DNA of 64,000 bases from Ypsolopha sequella (taxonomy: Eukaryota > Arthropoda > Insecta > Lepidoptera > Ypsolophidae), in NCBI GenBank assembly GCA_934047225.1, contig OW203986.1, positions 16,433,221-16,497,220 of the forward strand, in the 5' to 3' direction. The number at the start of each line of letters is the position of its first letter. Position 1 is the stretch's first letter. The notes beneath the pieces were generated by a model. That model saw only the letters and a list, made by a program, of their open reading frames with translations. It ran no database searches and was not told the origin of the DNA. The translations under genes were made by a program, and so were the position numbers. Below are positions 12,201 through 24,200 of the stretch, in pieces.

Positions 12201-15200
12201 CCCTAAATATTTACAAAATTTCAATGACATTACATAATTTCAATGACAATGATATTTGATAGGTGGTAGAGCTGATGCTGGACTCGACTGTGGAGGTACC
12301 ACCATCTTATTTGGAGACCCCCTCGAAGTAATTCTGAGGAGAATCTCACTGTAAAATTTCTGACTGTAAAAGGAAATAGACTATATGAGACAGGTAGGCA
12401 AAGATATATATGTTTTTCTTTTTTCATTAACCTGAATTCCTGCTGTCTTGTATTTTCTTATCCCTTGGTTAAAGTAGATATAAGTAATTTGATGTATAGT
12501 AGAAGTTTATGTCAAAAAAAAAAAAGACATGATCTTGCCAAGTTTCTTGCCCGTTCTTCTTAGCAAGACTAATCGAATGGGCGGAGGTAGGCATGTATTT
12601 ATATATGTAACCTATTACTATGTAGTATATAGGATGGGATTTGGTCGGCTGCCTGGATTCGTGCTGGGGGCTCGGTTGGTGATCATTGAACCTGTTCCTG
12701 GTCCCTGGCCGGGTCTCCGGTATGGGTTCGGGCGGTTGATTGGATTTCACCTTGTATAATAATATTTTACCTATAATTTTAATCGTATATATATTGCGAC
12801 ATAAATTAAAAAAACATTTAATCTAAGTAGTTCATGTACATTTATTATTTTATTACATATATTTTTATAAGATTAAAATTTGACTTGTGAAACGTGTATT
12901 ATATATACCTACTTTGCAAAATAAACTTTTTGAATTTGAATTTGAATTTGGAGAGTAAGAGGACAGCTCACAGGCAAAAAACCAGGAGACCCACCATGCC
13001 TAGGACCGATGGATGGCGGTATATCCATCCCTTATAGCCGGGCCTTATATGGAACAGACTGGTAACGGGCAGCGGCGTCACTGGTGCGAGGGTTCCGGCA
13101 CCGCGCTCATCAACCCCCTGCCCAGCGTGTGTGAGTATGGACAATTCTTCCAGGATGACCACCGGGAATCACAAAGTCCTGAAACGGCTTATGTCCAGCA
13201 GTGGACGAACGAGGCTGATGGATGGATGGAATGACATTACAGGTTACATGCACAGATTATTTTGAATTAATATATTGTCAGGTCTTGGTCTTTTTTGCAG
13301 ATTTTGTCGGATTATTTTCTTTGCCTTCTGTTTCTGGTGGTCTCTTTTTAGATGCCCCTGAAATAATATATCAACTATATGTATTATACCTACAATTCTA
13401 GTTATTCAACTATCTCTACATAATATTACAGGTATAAATACCACGGTTTTGATATGCCTGCCTGGGACATATTTTTCTGAAATGAACTAAAACAAGTATT
13501 TCAAATAGTGCTCCGGTCCAAAAAAACAGGTCGGAAGCGGAGCTAAACCATATACAATACATAGTCCGAGCCTTGATACTTGGGTAGTTTATTTAGCTGG
13601 ATAGAAGTAAAAACAAAATTTTGAGCAACGTTTTTTGCGTGAATTGTTGCTTATAGCTGTTTATAATAATAATTATACCTATACATTGTCATGATAGGAA
13701 TCCCCGAGGGGGCTTTGGAGGTGTTTCGAGTGTCTCCGCACTCGGTACACCCGCGTTTCACCGACGATAAGTATGTCCCAACGTGGTTGGTGGTGACTTC
13801 GGGCACAAAACATTCAGCAAGTAGTAAGTATTAGTAAATACTATGCACAAAAATTCCGAAAAACTCCTTGGTGCATGCCCAACCGAGGCTTGAACCTGGA
13901 TCTCAAAATTGAGAGGCCTGCGTTCTACCCATGAGCTACTATATTATAATTTTTCTAAAAAAAGTTCCTTGCTAACTCGTCAAACTTCTAGTTTATTATA
14001 GCGTCCACGCGCGAACGTCACAGCACAATTTATCCTCTAAATAACTAAGTCCATTGCCGAAAGTACTCTCTGAACGCACACAAATAAAAATCCTTATAAA
14101 TATTTTCGCAAACATGTCATCAGACGCCAGGGTGCGGTACGTGGCAACGAGTGACACAGCCTCCCCGTCTGAACGCCACTGCATGACTGATGCCTGCGCC
14201 CGCGCAGAGCACCTCTTAGCCTTTGACCTTGAAATCTTACATATTTCGATATTTTGAATAGAAAAAGTTACTGGATATACTTGAGATATGTTGCATTTAA
14301 AGTTCAACAGATTCTTAATTTTTTGGCGTGTAAATATTTCCAAACGTCATAGCAGATTAGGAGGAGTAGGGAATTTAAGCCAAAAAAACATCATACAGTT
14401 GTTATTTTTTTTAATATAGAAGTTTTGATCGTACGAAACCAAAATTTGTTGCAAATATTTTTAAAGAGTTTGTATTTCATATATATTTTTTTCAAGCCAT
14501 TTGGTTCAGCCGTAAACGAGGAGTAGGCTTTAGAAAGTACACATCTGGCTGTATTTGAAGGATCAAGCGCCTTAACTTGTGCATTATATTTCAAACTCTT
14601 GCTTTATAAACCTCACTAATACTGAACTATTGGCGGCAAATGCCACAGACCAAAATGTTTTTCAATTTTAATTTTCTAAAAAATTAAGGTATGCACTTGG
14701 CGCTAAGCGACTGACGTTTAACCTTAAACATCAGTCGCTCGGTGCAAAGCGCACAACTTATATTTGTTATTCTTGTTAAGAAGTTATTGAGCTATTGGTA
14801 TTTGGCAATTTACGCCAATAGTTCCATTTTCTGGCAACGACACTACCAGCCGCACTACCAGTACAAAGTTTGGATCAAATTGTACAGTCAACACAAGTAA
14901 ACAACAACAGCTATCTCAAGAAATGTAACTCAGTATAAGTTAGGTTTATGAATCAACATTTAAAAATAAAATGAACAATTAGTCACAATTACTTCGAAAC
15001 AAGCTTAAAATGCAGTTTTAGGTTTGTTTCGACAAAATCATGGCTAATTGTGCATTAAATTTCAATCTGTTGATTCATAAACCTAACTTATACTGAACTA
15101 TTGGTGTGAGTTGCCATATACCGATATATTTTTCACTTTTAACTTCTTAACAAGAAAAACAAAGTTAAGTTGTGCACTTTGTACCGAGCGACTGATGTTT

Positions 15201-18200
15201 AACCTTAACAGCGTGTACATTAATATACAGGTAGCGCGTTGAGATGGGTCAGTATGAAAATCTTAACTATAGGACATAGAGAAATTTGCTCAAACGAATC
15301 CCCACAATCGGTTTTGGAGAAAATAAAAAATTAATTTTAAGATTTTGAAATGTCGTAGCCTAGCCGAATCGAATCTGTAGGTACATTTTGCAAAAAAAAA
15401 ACATCCTGGATTAAGGCATTGTTCAATAGTGTTGGTAGTAAGAACCAAGTCTTGCAAATAAGCAAACGTCGTTAACACAAATCGGAACGAAAAGGTTTAA
15501 AGTTAACAGCTCATTAACCAATCACAGCCGTTGAATTCTCAGATTGTAAGATGGCAGGCATCCATATATTCAAAACCGTTTGGTAGATTATTTTTTCCGA
15601 AAAACTTACTTTTTCTCCTGGATTTCATACAATTTTTTCTAAGCTACAACTTTTTGCGCTTTGTATAATGCCCGTACTTTGATTTCTTGAACATACTGTT
15701 AAAACGAAAAAGTTGCGGGCCGCCTGCCATGCCCCTTTATATTAATGAGTATAGTAGAAGTCTATGCTGCCAGTATCGGTTATAAAATATCTTATATCAT
15801 TGATCACTTGTCAGGTGGGCCTTATCTCTTTTGGTGACCGTACATAGACACACACACACATACCTGCACCAGTATCTCGAGCTCGTCCTGCAGCGACTCG
15901 AACAGACTTGACTAGCAGTCGCAGCAGGCGGTGGTGCAGCAGCTGGTGGCAGCTCGCCACCTCCTCCGGAAGTGCTAGGTGCACAGGGCAGTGCTCAGTG
16001 CACAGCTTGAAGTACGAGCGTACATAGATAGACACACTCACACAGCTGCACCAGTATCCCGAGCTCGTCTTGCGGCGTCTCGAACAAACTGACGAGCAGG
16101 CACAGTGAGGCACAGCAGGCGGTTTTGCAGCAGCTGGTGACAGTTCGTCACTTCGTCCAGAAGAGCTAGGTGCGTTGCTCTGTGCACAGCTTGAAGAACG
16201 AGCGTACATATTATATAGACACACCCACACACCTGCACCAGTATCTCGAGCTCATCCTGAGGCGACTCGAACAGACTGACAAGTAGGCGCAGAAGGCGGT
16301 GGTGCAGCAGCTGGTGACAGCTCGCCACCTCGTCCAGCAGCGCCAGGTGCACCGGGCAGTGCTCCGTGCACAGCTTGAAGTACGAGCGCTCGAGCACCAC
16401 GCACTCCACCCACACGAGTACGCCCATGCCCACCACTGGGAACCTGACATAAACAATACACAACATTTCAGGAAATGCAGGAGTGCTTTTGAAAAAAATT
16501 AAAACATATTTTATAGCACACTGTGCGTAAAATGACCGCTTTGTCATTAAAGTCGGCATTTTCCGCACTTGTACTGTAAAAAATTATGCGAAACTCGTGC
16601 GAGAAACTTTTTCTCGACTCGTGTGATTGCGGCACGAGCCGAACTCGTCAGAAAACGTTTCATCGCTCTCGTATCGTAATATACTATTAATGATTTTGTT
16701 AAAGGACAAGAATCTAGTCACAGTAAGCAATTGCCAGTACAGAAGGCACGGGTGAAGTTGGCAATCACTTGCGAACCCCTTCTTCATCGAAGCTCCGAAA
16801 TTCAAGCCCGCCTTCTGTACTGGGTCGAACTGTATCGAAGTCTCCTATCAGAGATGTTCTAAATGTATCATTGATGGATCTAGAAAAAGAGATTTGATTA
16901 AAACGATGTACCTTATACAATGGTAGAGCGTCGGCAGCTCTGCAATCAATTCGCTGGAGCTGGCCGAGCTACAGCAGACGGCATGCACCTTCTCGATGGC
17001 TTGCATGGTCGGCTTGAGTTCGTCTTTGACGGGACGGCCGGGCGAGCCCCTTCCTTCGCACACACTGGCCGAGTACGCCAGCAGGTACATGTACTTGGAC
17101 TTGTGTTCTGGGTTCAACTTGCTGCCGGACTTGAACAGCGCATCCACCAGGAGCTCTGTAAGTTATTACATACCTACTATCTATACAACACGAGCGATTC
17201 GGGGATAACATTCTTCTCTTTAAGAGCCCGGTCTGCGATGACGACAACTTTGATGCAAAGGATTATGTTAAATATTTCTCTGGCCTTTATCGCGATGTTT
17301 TTGGAAAATCCAGAAACATAACCACTTCATATTGGCCGTCTAAATGAAGGCCTAAAATTTATCTAACTTTCTCGCGTTTCATACACATTATAATATATTT
17401 AATCGGGTCTACCGCGATCAATTTTTTTAAAACTTTTTTACGAAAAGGATACCCGACGTTTCCCGCATGGAGTCCAGTATTGGGGAAATTTAAACCGCGG
17501 GATTCCTCTCTTAGTCCATCTCCGGATACTGTGAGTGTTGTGTGCCGTGCGTGAAACAGGTCACAATTCATTTTAAAGACTAAAATGGTATGTGTCGTCA
17601 TCTGCGTCTCATCACTGCGCCTCATCCTTTTCGTAAAAAGGTAAAAAACAATTGATCGCGGTAGACCCGATAGCTACGTCGATTTGGTGTATTACAACAC
17701 AACTTAACTTATTTGACAGGACTAAACTTATTTCAAGCGTCCTGTCTTTGTTTTTTGAAACAGAAAGAAAAAGACAGAACGCTTAAATTTAATTTACTCC
17801 TGTCAAATAAGTTAAAACGTGTTATACCGAATCGACACATACATGTATTAAAATTTATTTGATTGAATTGTTTCTCTTTTGCAAGTTATTTTGGTATTTA
17901 CGAGCCCGCTTCGAATAGTTCTTCATAATGTCTAAGTACTAAAATAAATCGCAAAGGAGAAACAAGTTTTTCAAACAAACTTTAGGCCTTCATTTAGAAG
18001 GCCATTAATATAAACTGATGTATGTCCCTGGTTTTTACAAAAACATCGCAGTAGACGAAAAAAATATTTAAAATAATGCTTCGGATCAAACGGACGAAAA
18101 ATAAAGAGCGTGTTCTTAAGGGGCTCCCAAATGATAAACTTCAGCCATACTTCAATGCATTTGTTTCTTAATGTCTATCCTACTCTAATCAACTACCGCG

Positions 18201-21200
18201 CACTCAAAACTTCAGTTATATGTTGAAATCGCGGCCGTATTATGAAATTAGCTATAATTTCTTTATATAATAGAGATATTTATTTTGTTGAGGTAATGCG
18301 TGTTTTTGTTTCGTTTTAATCGGTTTTGATATACGGGAGCTGAATAACTTTTATAGCGAAATTCATACTTTTTTCAAGTAATTTAATTAGATTAAAAGTA
18401 TGTATTGTAAAATGTATATTTATGAAGTGTAATTAATAATGGTCTTGAGTCAAAACACACAGCATATTTCTTTCAAATTTTTATTACCTATGTACATAAA
18501 CGGAACTGAATCCGATGCAAAACTGAAGTTTAGGATATAAGAGCCTCTTAAGGTGGAAGAACCACCTGGCAAGTAAAATATTGTTGATTACCTACTTACG
18601 ACTGCAATATTATTCTAGCCCGGGCTTTCACTGTTTTGATTTATAAGTTGACCCCAAATAATTTAACGAAAAAGAAAATGATGGGTCAGGTGGAATTCTA
18701 ATCTGCCAATCGCAGGCTCCTATCACGGTGTTGGGTGATTTAGTGTCGTTAGAAACGCCACTGTCCCATGAATGGCAAGGATACAACTCTGAATTCAGTC
18801 TGACAGATACTTCGGTGTTATTTTGAGAAATCATACTTAAAAGAACTCATCAAAAAATGTGTACTTATAGAGAAACATTCTTATAAATAAGTAGTACCTA
18901 CTTACTAAAGATGCCTAAAAGTATACATAATAAAAACAACAATATACGTATATATCTATATATATATTTATGTATAAAACTCTTTTAAAAGCAATAATAA
19001 GTGATTTGATTATCTTATTATGATCCAGGACATACATATCTGTGTTCAGGACCACAGAAATTATCTATGTTCAGGACTCTAAAGCAGACTTCTTAGATCA
19101 TGCGTAAAAGTAAGAAATTTGATTTACTTTTTTGGAGTTTGTTTAAAAATGTATTGAATGAGTGTTTACCGAGGAACTGCGGTATCCGCAGCAGGTGCAC
19201 GGGCGGCGGCTCCTGCTGCGTGTATGCTCGGAACAGCAGCGTGATGTCAGCCGGGTTGAGTGCGCCGCGAGACAACATGGCCGCTAGCGCCGTGCGCGCC
19301 GCCCGCCACTGCTCGCCACCCGTAAGCGCGAGCGTGATCGGCGTCACGTCGTGACCACTGCGATTGCGAACACTACAATGTAGCTGAGTTACATTTATCC
19401 TCTATTAGACATTTAAGTGCCGGCGCGGCGCCGTGCAAATTGAAAATTTTGAAATTTAAGAGCTAGCGCGCGGCGCCGCCGGGTCAAATATTTCGTTGTA
19501 TACGTTCTTTTGATTCGCTACTTGAGATATCGAATCGTTAAAGCGGTGGGTAAAAGATGTACACTGACAGTATAGGTATTGATAGGAGTATTAGCTTTTA
19601 GTATCCAGGTTTAGGGGTTCGAATTCACGCCAAAAGATTTTCATATTTGATTTTTTATCGGAGTTAGAAAATTTAAATAAAGAACAAAACAAGAAAAAGT
19701 TCTGTGGTGGATTGGAACTTTAAAACCTGCGGGCCTATTGTGTATCTCTAGTTGCCTTCTGGACTGGGTGTCTATCGTCAAAAACATAGATATACTATCG
19801 ATTTCCGATTTCCTAAGGATATGTTCGCACTTGAAGTTACGACACAGTTCGTAAATAGTTCAATACCCACTAAAGGCAATTTTGAAATTTCAGTTTTTAG
19901 CTATGTTTTTGATGATAGGCACCTCGTGCAGTTGGCAACTAAAGATACACAATAGGGGGGCTGGTCACCAAAACCTAGTGATCTTACTCAGCATTAACGG
20001 TTCGATATCAGAAGCAACGAATCAAGAAAACTTGTACAACGAAAACACGCGACTTCCGGCGCCGGCTCCCAATTATTAATTTGAAGGTGCACGGCGCCGG
20101 TACAGTAGTACAGATACAAATCTTCACCACTGTTCGTATTTCCTTACAATTTCTATACAAGCAATAAGATCACGTGGTACCTACATCCGGTCGCTCGGCT
20201 ATAGATTTGTATGCGCATTATTACTTTGGGAGCACTGTACATACTTAATATGGCGCGTCGTGAATCTTCGTTTACGCAGACACAAACAAACAAATCCGAT
20301 GATGCCCGAAAGCGTGATTAAATCTTAAGGCCGCTCCACATTCTCGGCAAGACTCTCGCCATGAAGGTGACAAAGCTATTTGAGTAGGGCCTTACTCGTA
20401 TAACTTTGTCCCATTCAGGTGAAAGTCTCGCCGAGAATGTGGAGCGGCCTTTAAGGTGCAAATTACACTTAACTCTTTTCGGTCTTACTCATGCAAGGCA
20501 CACCCTTTCCACTATGACTTTTATATGGTAATATGTAAGTGTCAATAAAACAATGCAATACTTTTAGACCACTGTAGACCACCCTCTCAGAGTATGGAAA
20601 AGGGGCTGAGTTGATTATGGGTTCAGACTTATACATGATGAGGTTCACATTTTGTAGATGTCGAATATGTAAGTCTTACTTGCGAAGTAAGAAGTGTCTC
20701 GGATTTATACCTCTAAAGATGGCTACAGATCGCAAAAAATTATCTTAATATATTTAACCTCACCATATAGGTCTGAACCCATAATCAACTTGGCCCCTTT
20801 TCCATACCTTGAGACGACGGTCTATTTAATGTTGCTGCCTTAGCATTACCCGTGCTTCGAAAATTCGTTATCTGCGCAGGTACTTACATCGGTACACTTG
20901 TGTACACCTGTATCCGAGCCTCTCCCTTAAATTTAATGAAACTACGAATTTTAATTAACAAACTTCCATAATAAAAGATACATACCCATGCAAATGAGAA
21001 AGGATTTGTTTCGCCCATACAAAATTCACAGTAGGAAGAATCTAAATTTCAAAATTAGCACTACATGACTGCACTACTTTGCTTAATAAGCCAGATTAGA
21101 CTTTAAAGGATATTTAATCCTTGGAAGAATCGCGGAGACGCCATTATACAAGCAGGGTAAGGGCGTTCGTACGACCCAACCGGTTCGGCCGGCTTCCGAA

Positions 21201-24200
21201 AAGGGACTTAGATTTGCTCGTCATTTAAAAATAAAAACTAAAAATTTTCGTTTTTTAAAAACAGCTTCTGCTAAGCTATCCATTCTTATAAATTTGATTT
21301 TTGGTACTTGGCTGCGCCATCTACCGAGTCATTCGGGTTTGGAGTTTATAAACTTGTTGAAAACCCCTCAACATGCCTCTAATTAACAAATAGCTTAACT
21401 GGTTAGGCCACTATGTAAGGTTAGTTTGAAGCTATCATTAGGGTTTTGTGACTGATTTTGTTTAAAACTTTACCCACTAATTGATATTATGGTTCTTATC
21501 TCTAATTTTACCTTTGTTGCGCACAGCGTGTAATTTCTTGGCTCAGTCTTTTCATAATGGCACCACCTCTTGGTTCTTGTGAAAGTATGTGAACAATTAC
21601 TTGACTATAAACATATGTATGAGCACCATGGCATACCATTTTCTGTAACCATATTTACGAAAAACATGTAGATATGTTATTTTTTATTAATATTAGCAAA
21701 AACAGTCTGAGGAGATTAACTTACAGCACATTCATTTACACTGTTCTGCCAATCGTCTGAACTTTGTAAAAATCCAATTATGGCAGATTTTAACACTCTT
21801 GAAAATACTTCAATTTGTTGTGCTGCAGTTGATATACTTGTGATTTCGCCTTGAAAACCTGCATCTGATATTAACTAAAAAGTAATAGAGAAATAAAATA
21901 TGTGGTGTGTTATTGTTGTACAGTAATATGAAATAATTAACTAAAGCTTGAAACTATTTTAGCCAGTGATATTAAGTGCTCATGATAGTCATTACCTTAA
22001 TAGTAAAATTCAACATAAGACAATCAGGATATTCCTCCGCAAGCCGGTATATTAGTGATCTCCAGGTAGGGTGTTCAATCATCTCTGTCAACCATGCTGG
22101 TGTCTGGAAATTAGCAATACAAAATCTGACATATTAAAGAGTACAAAATGGTCATCATATTGTTTTCTCTAACAACTTACTTCTCCCTCTTCAGTAAAAA
22201 TAGTATCGGCCTTTTTTGGGTCAAATGTTTTTAAAATCATATCTTTCAAATGATTTTCAACCATTGCTTGAACTTCCGTCACTTTAACACCTGCAAGTAA
22301 TTGTAAAATGTAGCTGTTATAAGAAATATTCAATTTGTTTATTACAAACACCATAGTAATTATGTTTTAAGTGTTTTAGTACCTCCAAGAATAAGCCATT
22401 CCGCTAATAAGTTAGCCATCTGTGCAACCGCACTGTAGTTAATAGATAGTTGTTCAATGACTTGTTCTGGGTTCCCGCCAGCTTGGAAGTATCTTTTAAG
22501 TTGTCCGAATATGCCAGGTTCCATAATATAGTCTGGAGTTTTAAATTTCTCCAAGCATTCTTGCAACACTTCTTCTGGGTTCTCAATGACATCCTCTCCT
22601 CCCTCTTCCTAAACAACAGCAACGTTAGTAGATGGATAAATACTAAGCAAAGTACACAGGCTGGATTATTTGTCATTGAAAAGCCAGAAACTAGACGTAG
22701 TAGTCGTCTATACCAATAACTACTACCTATACTAGGGATCGCGAAACTTTGGAAGTATGCGGTCTACATTGAAATTAAAAATTATATTTTATATATTGTA
22801 TTGGAGGTGTACTGTCATTTATGCAATCTGATGAGTAATCGAACACAAACACCTCACAAAACAATAGTCAGAAATTGTCAGAATTACAATAATAATTCCG
22901 CCTGAGGTAAAGAGAGTACTTAGCAATAATATGGCTCCATGGGGCAGGGGTAGGTTATCTGGGTTAGCCATGATGCTATGATTTGAAAATAATTTAGTTT
23001 CCTTTTTAGGGTTCCATACACAAAGGGAAAAACAGAGCCCTATTAAGGTCACTATGCTGTGTCTGTATGTCACGGGTCTCTAGCTCTTAGAGAATGAGTT
23101 ACAGACCTGAAATTTGAATATTTTGTGTACAATGTTGACCCAAAACTGAATATTGAATTAGAGATTAAATTAAATTATTTGGCAGGGGAGGTACCATCAT
23201 ACATGAAAAAGGAAATCTGAACCAGGATTCGAACCCGGGACCTCTCGCTTACAGGGCGATTGCTCTACCAACTGAGCTATCCAGGTCTCAACACAACTCG
23301 TGAATTTACCCATCCATTACATCCAGATTTACTTTTCTTTCTGTGTTTCAATACTGCAATGATATAATGTTAATTAAAAAATACTTAACTCCCAATTTGT
23401 AATTTTGTTTGTTAGCTGTGACTAAAACAAACAAACAGAAAAAGTTAATTGGTCATAAATGAATACAACCCTAATAGAGCTCGATTTGCACTTCAACAGT
23501 TTTTATTTCTTTTTAATATATTTAATCCTTTTCTGTTTGCAGCCTACCGAAAACTTCACCACATTAGACATCTTGGCCACCACTTTGATATTCCATAGAA
23601 AACATACATAAAATGTATGTAACAGCTGATGATTTTACATCATTTTAGGTTTCCCTCGATCATAAAAGTAGTTTGTGTAGATAAGTACTCTATTTTTCCA
23701 CTTTTTAGCGATTAAAACTCCAGCTAGTATAGTTATCTAGAATTAATATCTGAGGTGCCTTGGCTTGGCCTTCAACAGTTGTTCAGGATGATCAGTAGTA
23801 TTGAAGCATGTCACAGATACACCTTGTAAACTCAAGACAGCCCAGCAGCAAGCACTCTTTGTGTAGAAAAATGTGGTAAGAGTTTTGCACTTAACATACC
23901 GCCGTTATGCAGGCAGAACCGAGTAACTTACTAAAAAGTCAAATACCAACGAAATTACTTTTTGCTTTTATTTATTAAATGCTACTTATGTCATAGATAT
24001 AAATAAAAAGTACGTCTTTCACACACTACCAAGTAGAAATGCGTTAAGATACTTGGTTTTATCTCGAGAAAATTTTGAAATTTGAACCTTTAAATACGTT
24101 ATTTAAAGTATTTGAGAAAATAATATTTAAAATAATTATATTATAATAATGAAGGATAGTTTTTTTTTTTTTTTTTTTTAGAGGTACTTAAAATAAGTTT

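Larger units (their letters stand above)
9338..16232 (-). other. TH1: TH1 intron 9 (6.9 kb)
   Basis: Phase-0 intron between exons 9 and 10. From the 5' end on the minus strand: two decayed exon-9 copies, a compound foldback (14570-15215), a SINE, exon-like cassettes, an RTE-like LINE end, a dispersed repeat, a 520-base foldback, a pyrimidine-rich tract and a 160-base foldback. Bases 9440-9590 are a GC-rich patch with no recognised feature. Confidence 0.85.

Noticed and set aside
23215..23286. Functional tRNA-Thr(TGT)
   Set aside because: C at position 33, a mismatched anticodon stem and an imperfect acceptor stem make an active tRNA unlikely.
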